Part shown: piece after piece, positions 23,401-33,789 of the stretch
How positions within the stretch are numbered: the first letter of the stretch is position 1
Layout of the letters: each line of letters opens with the position of its first letter
Assembly: GCA_036924085.1 (NCBI GenBank)
Contig: JAVGWX010000004.1
Location: forward strand, 77,797,090 to 77,861,089
Direction of reading: 5' to 3'
DNA length: 64,000 nucleotides
Source of the DNA: Ariolimax columbianus
Taxonomy: Eukaryota > Mollusca > Gastropoda > Stylommatophora > Arionidae
Program-made: the position numbers and the translations under genes
Notes under the pieces: model-generated
Database searches by the model: none
The model's input: the letters and a program-made list of their open reading frames with translations, nothing else
What the model was told of the DNA's origin: nothing

Positions 23401-24100
23401 TGTCTCATGTATAAAACGAGAGTAAAGAAGTGAGTGAATATCTCGTTCTCCTGGTAAAGGAAGAAGGAGAGAAGGAGAGGGTGGTGTCAGAACACAACGT
23501 GATTTCAGAAATAATAACCCCATCCCCCTTTTAATACATAATAAACAGACAGGCACTTTAGAAAGACCACCAGTGTATGTGATCAAGAGCTAGCTACGAT
23601 CCAACAGAATACATAAAGCCAAGCAAAAGCAAACAATGTCAACAAACAGGATTGACTAAACATGCTCTCTGTTTCTGTGTGCAACATTCTAGCCAAACAG
23701 GCGGTAGCCATCTCGTCCAGCTAGCAGGACATTCCTTTCCCTTTTTATCTGCCTCCTTCTCCTCTTCTGTAACTGTCCGGCAGCTTAGTAAGGTGTTTGT
23801 TCGGAATGTTAAAACAAGCATTACATCTTGCATTCTGGCTACGTGCCCGGACGTGGCGTAGATTTCTGGCACACATACGGCCTGGGTGTCATGGAATTGT
23901 AGAGTTTACTTCGGGGGTCTCAAACTCGCGGTTCGTCAAGCTATTCCACGCGACTGTTGCGTTACCGCAGGCAAAGGGTAGGAGGATTAGAGACAATAAG
24001 TTCATTCAATCAGTCAAAATTCGTCGCTAATCTGGGTGCAAATGCCTTTGACACCATTCCGTTAGCATACACGGTCCTGGGCTGTTCTGTCTGCCTCCCT
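23401..24100. other. No recognisable feature
   Basis: Several open frames of 60-77 codons on both strands, none with a motif I recognise and overlapping one another, so I do not call genes. Confidence 0.45.
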
Positions 24101-24104
24101 CAGG

Positions 24105-24508
24105 GATGTTGTTGTTGAATGCCCACAATGAGTAACATGTGTGTGTGCCAGGCTGCCATGAAAACAGCCCGTTTCCATGAAGGGCTGCGTAGAACCCGAG
24201 GTGAGGGTCTTGGCCAGCATATTTTCTCTGACCCTGACTAACTTGTCTGATCAGTATGTTGTGCCTGACCCTGACTAACTTGTCTGATCAGTATGTTGTG
24301 CCTGACCCTGACTAACTTGTCTGATCAGTATGTTGTGCCTGACCCTGACTAACTTGTCTGATCAGTATGTTGTGCCTGACCCTGACTAACTTGTCTGATC
24401 AGTATGTTGTGCCTGACCCTGACTAACTTGTCTGATCAGTATGTTGTGCCTGACCCTGACTAACTTGTCTGATCAGTATGTTGTACCTGTCCAGACGTCA
24501 GTTTTCCT
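24105..24508 (-). mobile_element. Element C, reverse, internally shortened, with 37-bp array
   Basis: Starts with GTTGTTGTTGAATGCCCACA, lacks most of the body, then has CCATGAAGGGCTGCGTAG and GTGAGGGTCTTGGCCAGCAT before the array. The array (24232-24490) holds seven nearly perfect 37-bp units with ACTAACTTGTCTGATCAGTA and TGTTGTGCCTGACCC. Unit identity is very high, indicating recent amplification. It ends CTGTCCAGACGTCAG, as at 2570 and 33780. Confidence 0.85.
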
Positions 24509-24554
24509 TCCCCTCTCTCAATGTGTAATCATAGTTCTTTCTCACATTCTCTTC

Positions 24555-24872
24555 TCTTCGTATTTCTTGGTCAACCTCTCTTTCGCTTCCCTAGATGATT
24601 CCATATAAGAGCCTGTTTGACTATGTTGGACAGAGCCTTCCATAGAGTATATCTTATTAATCTGCATTTTCATCGCATTTTTGTGTTGTTGGCTCCTTAC
24701 CCATAGGTCTTCATCCCTCAGCCCGTATGCCCATTATCCATCGTACGCATCTGTTATCGGAGGACTGGCTAGAGCGTGTGTTGCACTGCCTTGACCATTC
24801 ACCATGTATCTGCTCCATACAGCAGTACTTCCTTGTTTCTTCTTTAGCCGTCAGTCAAGTACCCAATTGCAG
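24555..24872 (-). pseudogene. LINE RT C-terminal tail
   Basis: Minus-strand reading yields LLYGADTW, then after frame changes SNIVKQALIWNHLGKRKRG and PRNTKRRE. The LLYGxxTW box followed by ALxWNxxGKRKRGRPxxT is typical of an RTE-like LINE RT tail (my assignment). Stops and frame changes throughout. The GRP motif Arg codon is a stop here. Confidence 0.7.
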
Positions 24873-24914
24873 CTGAGTTGTATCTTTGCCAAGTGCTCTA
24901 TCACTGTGATAATC

Positions 24915-25149
24915 AATTGATTCTTCTTCTTCTTGTTCTTCCTCTTCATATTCTTTCTTTTCTTCTTATTCTTCATCTTCTTCATATTCTTCTTCTTCAT
25001 ATTCTTCTTTTTCATATTCTTCCTTTTCTTTTTCTTCTTCTTCTTCCTCTTCTTCTTCTTCATATTCTTCTTCTTTTCTTCTTATTCTTCATCTTCTTCA
25101 TATTCTTCTTCTTCATATTCTTATATTTCATATTCTTTCTTTTTCTTCT

Positions 25150-25181
<32 letters not shown>

Positions 25182-25198
25182 TTCTTCTTCTTCTTCTG
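24915..25198. repeat. (TTC)n / TTCATATTC polypyrimidine tract
   Basis: Imperfect TTC repeats with regularly spaced ATATTC interruptions; strong strand asymmetry (pyrimidines on plus). It is directly joined to a reverse copy of SINE type B and probably grew from that SINE's (GAA)n tail. Confidence 0.93.
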
Positions 25199-25305
25199 TG
25201 TCGTTCATTCTCAAACTCCCACCGCCAAGCCCTGAAAAAAGATTTTTGAGCAGCGGGATGTAGTCCGGAGAACGGAATGCGTTGTGTCGTAGGTTTGACA
25301 TTGGC
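25195..25305 (-). mobile_element. SINE type B, reverse copy
   Basis: Contains CATTCTCAAACTCCCACC, AAGCCCTGAAAAAAGATTTT and GATGTAGTCCGGAGAACGGA then ATGCGTTGTGTCGTAG. The same order is found at 37.2 and 40.85 kb. Its 3' end joins the (TTC)n tract. Confidence 0.8.
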
Positions 25306-25659
25306 CTTGAATATTCTAACTTTGGTATGAATCTTGATTTCTAAGAAAACAAGGTAATGGGTTAAACGAAAAACAGCAATCAGGTTGTTGTTTCTTTCCT
25401 TCTTGTTGTTCCTCGCTAGCCATCAGACATTCACACCAACACGCCTAACAATAGCAGTAGTCAGCTCAAGGCTCCCAACACCTTCAAACGCCTTCTCAAG
25501 CACTAATACAGTTGACATGTCACATGCTTCTCCTTTCACCTGTGAGTATTGACTACGTGTGCAACACGTTGTCACCAGTGCACAGCTCGGTCAGAGGAAT
25601 CGCAAAGTTTATGTAAGATACCGGACGTCAGAAAATGTCAACTGATAATTATGTGATGC

Positions 25660-25885
25660 ATTTATGCTGCGGAAGACGGATGTGTCGAACCGTAACGTGT
25701 AAATATCGCAGTCAAGTTGTAAACTAGCGACACAACGATTTCTGTTCTCCAGACTTCATCTTGCTACTTGTAAAGCTCTGTTCAGGGCTTGGTTGCACAC
25801 GATTGAAAACCAAGGAAGAAGAAGAAGAAGAAGAAGAAGAAGAAGAAGAAGAAGAAGAAGAAAAAGAAGGAGAAGAAGAAGAAAT
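25660..25885 (+). mobile_element. SINE type B with (GAA)n tail
   Basis: Forward copy: CGGAAGACGGATGTGTCGAA, AAATATCGCAGTCAAGTTGT, GTTCTCCAGACTTCATCTTG, CAGGGCTTGG, then a (GAA)n tail of about 70 bp (25810-25881). With the reverse copy at 25195-25305 it forms an inverted pair ~360 bp apart. Confidence 0.82.
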
Positions 25886-26235
25886 ATTTATACTAAAAAT
25901 CTACATTATATTTTCAGATAATAAAAACTTATAATATACATATATTTATACTAAATATCTACAGTACATTGTCAGATAACGGCAACTGATAAACGATATA
26001 TTTATACTAAATATCTAGTCCGTTGTCAGATAACCAATGTTAACCGATATATTCATACTAAATATCTACAATCCATAATAAGATAATAACAACTGCTAAA
26101 CAATATATTGATACTGAAAATCGACAGTACATTGTCAGATAACGGCAACTGATAAACGATATATTTATTATAAATATCTAGTCCAATGTCAGATAACAAA
26201 TGTTTAACGACATATTTATACTAAAATCGACAGAA
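25886..26235. repeat. ~56-60-bp AT-rich tandem repeat
   Basis: About six diverged units with ATATTTATACTAAATATCTA and TTGTCAGATAACGGCAACTG. Old array placed between a SINE tail and a LINE tail. Confidence 0.82.
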
Positions 26236-26430
26236 CCAATGACAGACTTGGAGAGGATAACTAGAAGAGATCAAGCGGTTTAGAGCCAAGGGAAGACCGC
26301 GAGGCAAATGGATAGACAACATCAAAGCAATCTAATATCAGCCTCAGCTCACAATAACAACATCTGGCACAGGTGCGAGATCTTCAGCTGCCAAGTTAGC
26401 ACACGGCATCAATGGCTGGATAGAGTAAGC
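26236..26430 (+). pseudogene. LINE RT tail (GRPRGKW block)
   Basis: One frame reads RFRAKGRPRGKWIDNIKAI, the GRPRxxWxDNIK block of LINE RT C-termini, followed by a stop. A later frame gives GARSSAAKLAHGINGWI. A small isolated relic. Confidence 0.6.
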
Positions 26431-26519
26431 AAGCAAGTTTGTTGCTGTGAACTTGTTTGTTAATGAGGCATGCACGTTTCACTGTGGCGGCGACTACCCT
26501 GTGATATTGAGATTACCTT

Positions 26520-27475
26520 AATGATCAGGACTTGCAGACAATCATGAATGAGTTCTCAACTGCGTGTACTAATTTTGGTCTTACTGTAAACACCAAGAAA
26601 ATGGAGGTGATGTTTCTACCTGCGCTAGCGGAGCCCTAACACGAACCAAACATCACTGTACAGGGGCATCGCCTAAAAGCAGTTGAAGGATTTGCCTACC
26701 TTGGTAGTACCCTCACCAAAGAAGGAAAAATTGACTCTGATGTCCACAACAGGATTACCAAGGCGAATGCTGCTTTCGGATGACTACGAGAAAATGATTG
26801 GGACCGGCAGGAAATCAAGATTAGTGTGTATCGTCCTGTTGTGCTAACTACCTTTGTGTACGCATGCGAAACATGGAGTCTATAGCAGGCATGCCAAGAA
26901 ACTTAATCATTTCATGTAAACTGTCTCCACAGAATACTCAGGATCGGTTGGCAGGAGAGAGTGCCCAACTCTGAAGTCATCAGCAGATCTAAACTCTCTG
27001 ACATCCATACGCTGCTGCAGGGAGACAAGATCAGATGGTCAGGGCATGATGTTTGTATGTCAGATGAGCGCCTCCCTAAACAACTGATGTACGGTGAGCT
27101 CATGACAAGACAGCGCTCACCTGGGGGGGGGGGGGGGGGGATAAAAGAAACGATACAAAGACTTTAAAAGTTTCTTTGAGAAGTTTCTCCATTGATGTTG
27201 CTGACTGGGAGATGCTTGCTCCGAACCACTCAGCCTGGCGCACTGCCGTCACACAAGGGGCTTGCACCACTGAGCATAGAACCATCACGGAAGCGCAGGA
27301 AAAGTGAGCTGAACGAAAGGAAAGAATGCAAGACTGCCCATCTATAAATGCTGTTCACGTGTGCCCTACGTGCGGCAGAGATCGTAACGCTCAAATAGGA
27401 CTGTACTGTCACATGCAGTCACATCTGAATATACATGTCTGACGTTGCGCCATCTTCGCCTGCGATGGGAAACTA
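26520..27475 (+). pseudogene. LINE RT 3' half ending in C2H2-like zinc finger
   Basis: Encodes NLNDQDLQTIMNEFSTAC, FGLTVNTKKMEVM, KAVEGFAYLGSTLTKEGKI, SVYRPVVLTTFVYACETW, LHRILRIGWQERVPNSEV and LSDIHTLLQGDKIRWSGHDV then KQLMYGELM. This is the RT thumb and C-terminal region in normal order. At the end HVCPTCGRDRNAQIGLYCHM then QSH gives C-x2-C-x12-H-x3-H, the terminal zinc finger found in several LINE RTs. In-frame stops and a frame change are present. The motif after GELMTRQRS is replaced by an 18-G homopolymer at 27123-27140. Related copies: 34.8-35.3 kb and 60.04-60.63 kb, both minus strand; the 60-kb copy also shares the 3' CTTCGCCTGCGATGGG-type sequence. Confidence 0.85.
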
Positions 27476-27769
27476 ACAATGATCGGGTAGTGAAATGGGC
27501 GCTTCGGACTAGGTATAATCTGTTCAGCGAATTAGAGATGGGACACACAGGCATGGTCCAGTGTTGGGAATATAGACACACAGTAGACAAACATGTTGTC
27601 CAAGCCTGTCGATTCCACATGAGGCGCACAGTGACAGCATGGTTCACTACAACGAATATGGTAGATAAGCTACAGCACGGAAAGAGCTACGAAGAATAAT
27701 TTCACCGTTTATAAAACAAAAATGGGTGTGGTTATTTGGAGGCAACAGCTAAGTAGGAAATGAAGAAGA

Positions 27770-27915
27770 TTGAGTAGATGAAAAAGTAGATCAAACAAAA
27801 AGAAGCAGATTGAGTAGATGAAAAAGTAGATCAAACAAAAAGAAGCAGATTGAGTAGATTAAAAAGTAGACCAAACAAAAAGAAGCAGATTGAGTGGATG
27901 AAAAGTGGATACAAG
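27770..27915. repeat. 40-bp tandem repeat
   Basis: Three to four units of period 40 bp containing GAAGCAGATTGAGTAGATGA then AAAAGTAGATCAAACAAA, decaying into A/G-rich AAGAAGAAG sequence to about 28030. Confidence 0.88.
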
Positions 27916-28399
27916 AAAAATAAGACGATGTGGTAGAAGCAGACATAGAAAAAACAAAAAGAAGAAGATTTAGTAGAATAAAAAAAAAGAAGAAGAAGTA
28001 GAAGAAAAAGAAGAAGAAAAGGAAGAAGAAATATAAGAATTGGTACTCATGCGAATCCTCATGTTAGTTGTAGATTTGAGACCCCCGGCTCTACAGTACA
28101 GTCTACTGTTAAAACAATGGCAAGTCCACAAACTGTATTAGCTCTAGCAGGGTTCCATCTTTGCAGAGCTGCGCCAACTTTTCAAGCAAGCAACAGGAAA
28201 TGAACATATGGATTATCTCCCGTGTGCGGTGGGACTTGCAGGTATTTGACATGCGGTCACTGTGAGCAGGAAACAACGCTTCTTTGTATCCCTACGCAAA
28301 CGTTGTTCGAAATATGCTAAGTACAACAAGCATAGAAAGAACAAAGGGCATTCAACAAGGATTAGAAGAAAATGTTGAACTTGTCGAGTGTTCCCCACA

Positions 28400-28532
28400 A
28401 TACAAACGATGAGAACAGATACAGGTTATACGTGGGTACTGTCAGAATAGGTGGACGCACACTCACCAATCTCTGGTTTGCTGATGACATTATCGGGCTG
28501 GCTGGAACGGAGGCAGAAATTACGAGTCTAAT
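28400..28532 (+). pseudogene. LINE RT palm fragment (FADD), left part
   Basis: Encodes YVGTVRIGGRTLTNLWFADD followed by IIGLAGTEAEITSL. The IGGRxLTNLxFADD block is the RT catalytic palm motif. The frame is cut at 28532 by a nested insertion and resumes at 28904 (SNLDNAL.., ISAEKSRIM). Upstream of ~28400 similarity is lost. Confidence 0.85.
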
Positions 28533-28903
28533 TTTTTTCTTCTTCTTCTTTGCGTTCGGTTTCGTATGCTCGTTTTATTCCACCAGATGGGCTGCCTCCA
28601 TGAAGTGACACGTCAGTCGCAGGTCCTCAATGGTTCCCCACAGTTTCTCTTGTATGTTTCCTTCCTCGGACAAGGTCTTTTCACAGTAGCCTTGGTGCAG
28701 TGGATATGTTTGCAGGATGTGTTCTGGAGTCTGGGGTCCTCTCTGACATGTGCATTGTGCAGTCTGTGCTGCTTTCATTTATGCATGTGTGCATTTAGTC
28801 TGCAATGACCTGTTCTGAGGCGGAAATTGTGGGATACTGTTTCCTATTCAGTCTATTGATTGGGTCTTGTGGGTATTTGCTGTTTGTTCTCTCTATCCAG
28901 TGT
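28533..28903 (-). mobile_element. Nested RNase H-type LINE 3' fragment
   Basis: A 5'-truncated minus-strand insertion. It encodes WIERTNSKYPQDPINRLNRK, then in a shifted frame NFRLRTGHCRLNAHMHK, then in a third frame MKAAQTAQCTCQRGPQTPEH and ILQ. This is the same tail as in the element at 18.4-19.4 kb (FRLRTGHNRLR, CxC zinc knuckle, final DLRLT..FMEAA), with two frameshifts. The RNase H catalytic part is missing. Its 3' end is an A-rich GAAGAAGAA tail at 28533-28552. It is flanked by the 9-bp duplication GAGTCTAAT. Confidence 0.88.
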
Positions 28904-29000
28904 GAGTCTAATCTCAAACCTTGATAATGCCCTTTAATAGTTTGGAAAATAAATTAGTGCAGAGAAGAGTAGAATCATGGACATCGCACTAAAAGGCATA
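28904..29000 (+). pseudogene. LINE RT palm fragment, right part
   Basis: Continuation of the RT frame interrupted at 28532. After the duplicated target site it reads ISNLDNAL, a stop, then ISAEKSRIMDIALKG, matching the EISAEKSRIM block that follows FADD in RTs of this type. It loses similarity soon after. Confidence 0.8.
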
Positions 29001-29209
29001 ACTCTGGAATTCACTCTGTTACTTCAAGCACTTTCAGCACTCCTGTAACACTTAATCTCTGACGGCAGTTCCTGCTATGGGGACGTGCTTTACATTTTAA
29101 AAAAAATTATAATAGTGTATCAGCCAGTCTGCAATAGGCAACTTGGTATTTTCAAATGGACGCATAATCGTATCATCACAGGCGAGTGATTCGTCGCTGG
29201 CGAAATAAG

Positions 29210-31845
29210 TCTAAGGAAATATTGTGGCCAGTGTCTCGGACAGTTGGGACCAGATACTCTGACAGTATAGTAACCAGTGTATCGGACAGTAGTGACCAGT
29301 GTCTCGGACAGTATAGTGACCAGTGTCTCGGACAGTAGTGACCAGTGTCTCGGACAGTAGTGGCCAGTGTCTCGGACAGTAGTGACAAGTGTCTCCGACA
29401 GTATAGTGACCAGTGTCTCTGACAGTAGTGACCAGTGTCTCGGACAGTAGTGACCAGTGTCTCGGACAGTAGTGACCCGTGTCTCGGACAATAGTGGCCA
29501 CTGTCTCGGACAGTAGTGACCAGTGTCTCGGACAATAAAGTGACCAGTGTCTCGGACAGTAGTGACCAGTGTCAAAGACAAAAAAGTGACCAGTATCTCG
29601 GACAGTAGTGACCAGTGTCTCGGACAGTATAGTGACCAGTGTCTCGGACAGTAGTGGCCAGTGTCTCGGACAGTAGTGACCAGTGTCTTGGACAGTATAG
29701 TGACCAGTGTCTCGGACAGTATAGTGGCAAGTGTCTCGGACAGTAGTGGCCAGTGTCTCGGACAGTAGAGACCAGTGTCTCGGACAGTAGTGACCAGTGT
29801 CTCGGACAGTAGTGACCAGTGTCTGGGACAGTAGTGACCAGTGTCTCGGACAGTATAGTGACCAGCGTCTCGGACAGTATAGTGGCCAGTGTCTCGGACA
29901 GTATAGTGACCAGTGTCTCGGACAGTATAGTGACCAGTGTCTCCGACAGTTGGGAATAGATTTTCTGACAGTAGTGGCTAGTGTCTCGGACAGTAGTGGT
30001 CAGTGTCTCGGACAGTATAGTGACCAGTGTCTCCGACAGTTGGGAACAGATTTTATGACAGTATAGTGACCAGTGTCTCAAACAGTAGTGGTCAGTGTCT
30101 CGGACAGTATAGTGACCAGTGTCTCCGACAGTTGGGAACAGATTTTCTGACAGTAGTGGCCAGTGTCTCAGACAGTTGGGACCAGATTCTCGTACAGTAT
30201 AGTGACCAGTGTCTCGGACAGTATAGTGGCCAGTGTCTTGGACAGTATAGTGGCCAGTGTCTCGGACAGTAGTGGCCAGTGTCCCGGACAGTAGTGGCCA
30301 GTGTCTCGGACAGTAGTGACCAGTGTCTCGGACAGTATAGTGGCCAGTGTCTCGGACAGTAGTGGCCAGTGTCTCGGACAAAAGTTTCCAGTGTCTCGGA
30401 CAGTAGTGACCAGTGTTTCGGACAGTAGTGACCAGTGTCTCGGACAGTATAGTGACCAGTGTCTCGGACAGCAGTGACCAGTGTCTCCGACAGTAGTGAC
30501 CAGTGTCTCGGACAGTAGTGACCAGTGTCTCGGAAAGTAGTGGCCAGTGTCTCGGACAGTATAGTGACCAGTGTCTCGGACAGTATAGTGACCAGTGTCT
30601 CGGACAGTATAGTGACCAGTGTCTGGGACAGTAGTGACCAGTATCTCGGACAGTATAGTGACCAGTATCTCGGACAGTATAGTGACCAGTGTCTGGGACA
30701 GTAGTGACCAGTGTCTCGGACAGTATAGTGGCCAGTGTCTCGGACAGTAGTGGCTAGTGTCTCGGACAGTAGAGTGACCAGTGTCTCGGACAGTAGTGGC
30801 CAGTGTCTCGGACAGTAGTGACCCGTGTCTCGGACAGTATAGTGGCCAGTGTCTCGGACAGTAGTGGTTAGTGTCTCGGACAGTAGTGACCAGTGTCTCG
30901 GACAATAAAGTGACCAGTGTCTCAGACAGTAGTGACCAGTGTCTCGGACAGTATAGTTACCAGTGTCTCGGACAGTATAGTGACCAGTGTCTCGGACAGT
31001 ATAGTGACCAGTGTCTCGGACAGTATAGTGACCAGTGTCTGGGACAGTAGTGACCAGTGTCTCGGACAGTATAGTGACCAGCGTCTCGGACAGTATAGTG
31101 ACCAGTGTCTCGGACAGTATAGTGACCAGTGTCTGGGACAGTAGTGACCAGTGTCTCGGACAGTATAGTGACCAGCGTCTCGGACAGTATAGTGGCCAGT
31201 GTCTCGGACAGTATAGTGACCAGTGTCTCGGACAGTAGTGGCCAGTGTCTTGGACAGTATAGTGACCAGTGTCTCGGAAAGTATAGTGACCCGTGTCTCG
31301 GACAGTATAGTGACTAGTGTCTCGAACAGTAGTGGCTAGTGTCTCGGACAGTATAATGACCAGTGTCTCGGACAGTAGTGGCCAGTGTCTCGGACAGTAT
31401 AGTGACCAGTGTCTCGGACAGTATAGTGACCAGTTTCTCGGACAGTTGGGACCAGATTTTCGGACAGCAGTGACAAGTGTCTCGGACAGTAGTGGCCATT
31501 GTTTCGGACAGTAGTGGCCAGTGTCTCGGACAGTAGTGGCCAGTGTCTCGGACAGTAGTGGCCAGTGTCTCGGACAGTTGGGACCAGATTCTCGGACAGT
31601 ATAGTGACCAGTGCCTCGGACAGTTGGGACCAGATTCTCGGACAGTATAGTGACCAGTGTCTCGGACAGTTGGGACCAGTTTCTCGGACAGTATAGTGAC
31701 CAGTGTCTCGGACAGTATAGTGACCAGTGTCTCGGACAGTTGGGACCAGTTTCTCGGACAGTATAGTGACCAGTGTCTCGGACAGTTGGGACCAGATTCT
31801 CGGACAGTATAGTGGCCAGTGTCTTGAACAGTGATGAGACTAGTG
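29210..31845. repeat. 22/24-bp satellite, ~2.6 kb
   Basis: More than 110 units built on GTGACCAGTGTCTCGGACAG. There are two main lengths, 22 bp (..CAGTAGTGACC..) and 24 bp (..CAGTATAGTGACC..), and a third type with GTTGGGACCAGATTCTCGGA. Stop codons are rare on the minus strand, giving a 590-codon open frame at 30092-31864 of SETLVTTVRDTGHY-like sequence. This is a consequence of the unit composition; I do not call it a gene. The third type is concentrated near the right end and in isolated spots (29240, 29945, 30030, 30130). Confidence 0.95.
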
Positions 31846-31869
31846 TCCTACAATCCACTACCATAAATT

Positions 31870-32240
31870 ATCTTGCAAACCACTACCAGAATCTTCTTTC
31901 GAGTTACAAATGAAGAAAAACGAGATAGTATTACAACAGCAATTGGGCCTTTTGAAGACCTCTTGGCAACTGTCAAAAGAAGGAAACTCGCTTGGTACGC
32001 TCACATGTCGAGATCAAATGGTCTTGCAAATACGATCCTCCACGGAAAGGTGCAAAGCAGACAACGAAGAGGCCGCCCCAAAAAATGTGCGATGACATAA
32101 TAAAAGAATTGACCAATCTCCGATTAGAAGAGGTACATGCAACGGCCGCTGACAGAGAAGGGTGGCGTGGTGTTGTGAGGATGTCTTCAGGTGTGCCCCA
32201 ACGACCTCACCGGTTACGGGATGACCTGACCTGACCTGAC
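31870..32240 (+). pseudogene. LINE RT C-terminal tail
   Basis: Frames give FRVTNEEKRDSITTAIGPFE, DLLATVKRRKLAWYAHMSRS, NGLANTILHGKVQSRQRRGR, PKKC, and after a one-base shift DDIIKELTNLRLEEVHATAA then DREGWRGVVRMSSGVPQRPH. This is the complete C-terminal tail of a widespread LINE RT (VTNEE..IGPxEDLL..VKRRKLxWYxHxxRxxGLxxTIL.G...RGRPKK..) with one clear frameshift near 32090. It directly follows the 22/24-bp satellite. The final SSGVPQRP codons are those amplified as a 77-bp array at 35.8 kb. Confidence 0.88.
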
Positions 32241-32349
32241 TACCAGAAAATCCCATATAATCCACTACCAGAAAATAGTTGACCAATCTCAACAACAAAA
32301 TTCTACAAATCTCTACAGCACAATCTTCTACAAATCTTTACCAGAAAAT

Positions 32350-32735
32350 CTCACTACAAATCTCAATAAGACCTTCTTCTACAAGACAATCTTTTACACA
32401 TCTCTACAAGACAATCTTCTACACATCTCTACAAGACAATCTTCTACACATCTCTACAAGACAATCTTCTAGAAGACAATCTTCTACACATCTCTACAAG
32501 ACAATCTTTTACACATCTCTACAAGACAATCTTCTACACATCTCTACAAGACAATCTTCTACACATCTCTACAAGACAATCTTCTACATATATCTACAAG
32601 ACAATCTTCTAGAAGACAATCTTTTACACATCTCTACAAGACAATCCTCTAGAAGACAATCTTTTACACATCTCTACAAGACAATCCTCTAGAAGACAAT
32701 CTTTTACACATCTTCACAAGACAATCTCTTACACA
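32350..32735. repeat. 25-bp minisatellite
   Basis: About 15 units of period 25 bp (ACAATCTTCTACACATCTCT then ACAAG), some shortened to 14-15 bp with TCTAGAAGACAATC. The array starts ~100 bp after the LINE RT tail. Confidence 0.93.
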
Positions 32736-32763
32736 TCTCAACCAGAAAAATATCACTACAAAC

Positions 32764-32920
32764 CTTGATCTCCTTCTTGAATCTCTCGACGTTTTTGATG
32801 TTGGTCAGATCGTCCAGACCATACAGAAGGATCATGGCATCGAAGACGTTCTCCAAGAGCCGGCCTGTGTGAACATCGTCTGTGGCGCTGTCTCGGCCCA
32901 TCACGGATATCAGGACCAGG
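32764..32920 (-). CDS. Candidate internal exon of an unidentified host gene
   Basis: On the minus strand a good 3' splice site (pyrimidine-rich TCTTGCTTACTCCTATAG) precedes 32920, and AAG then GTTTGT at 32763 is a good 5' splice site. The 157-bp segment enters in phase 2, exits in phase 0, and encodes LVLISVMGRDSATDDVHTGR, LLENVFDAMILLYGLDDLTN, IKNVERFKKEIK: balanced amino-acid composition, no low complexity, unlike the surrounding repeats. A weaker alternative 3' splice site at 33010 (CCTGGCTCCTTAG) would extend it in the same open frame to 33009 (246 bp, phase 0/0). I do not recognise the protein. No flanking exon was found within the window. Could still be chance. Confidence 0.5.
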
Positions 32921-33129
32921 CTATAGGAGTAAGCAAGACAGACGAGAATGTGTAACAACAAGCATTCTTCAAGAGCTTGGATAACTATCTCGCGGGTGCA
33001 CAGGTGCGTCTAAGGAGCCAGGGCCGAATATTCATTGGATAGTAAGTCTAAACAAATGAAAAAAGTAGTTCTTCCTTATCTTATTCCTGGAATGGCGATG
33101 CTGAATATCTACGGTGAGCAAGATTACTA

Positions 33130-33785
33130 GTTTGTGCATTGAGTGTCGGGTTGCAGTTGCTTTTCCCACTACCTGAGCGCGCTGATGAAAGTAGTCCAGG
33201 TCCTACAGGCCGTTGCGCTATGCTTGGCTTCATCTCTGTGCAGTTAACTACTGCGGAGATTACGTCGATGCCCCACCTCGTTAGTCAGACTGTTATGAAA
33301 CAGTCCGTCTCCAAGGAGATCTCTTGAAGGTGAGGTGGGGATCTTAGCCAGTATATTTTATCTGCCCCCGAATAACATATATAGTCAGTATATTTTAGCT
33401 GACCCTGACTAACATTTCCGATCAGTATATTTTATCTGCCCCCGAATAACATATATGGTCAGTATATTTTACCTGACCCTGACTAACATTTTCGATCAGT
33501 ATATTTTATCTGCCCCCGAATAACATATATGGTCAGTATATTATAGCTGACCCTGACTAACATTTCCGATCAGTATATTTTACCTGGATCCGACTAACAT
33601 GTCCAATCAGTATATTTTACCTGGATCTGACTAACATGTCCAATCAGTATATTTTACCTGGATCTCATTAACATTTCCGATCAGTATATTTTACCTGACC
33701 CTGACTAACATGTCCGAGCAGTATATTTTACCTGACCTTGACTATCATGTGCGATCAGTATGTTTCGCCTGACCAGACGTTAGTC
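33130..33785 (-). mobile_element. Element C, reverse, with ~37-bp array
   Basis: Body from 33130 (diverged GTGCATTGAGTGTCGGGTTG end) through CCAGGTCCTACAGG, CATCTCTGTGCAGTTAACTA and GGAGATTACGTCGATGCCCC, to GGTGAGGTGGGGATCTTAGC. The array 33350-33770 has about eleven units such as CAGTATATTTTACCTGACCC then TGACTAACATTTCCGAT, alternating with a TCTGCCCCCGAATAACATAT subtype. Ends with CCTGACCAGACGTTAG. Confidence 0.87.
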
Positions 33786-33789
33786 TCCT

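Noticed and set aside
24851..25249. Lysine-rich and leucine/phenylalanine-rich open frames
   Set aside because: They come from the TTC polypyrimidine tract.
29210..31845. CRISPR-like or bacterial repeat array
   Set aside because: No spacer/repeat alternation; it is a contiguous minisatellite.
30092..31864. A 590-codon minus-strand open frame of VTTVRDTGHYCPRHWSL-type repeats
   Set aside because: It lies wholly in the 22/24-bp satellite, switches among frames of the same unit, and has no flanking coding features.
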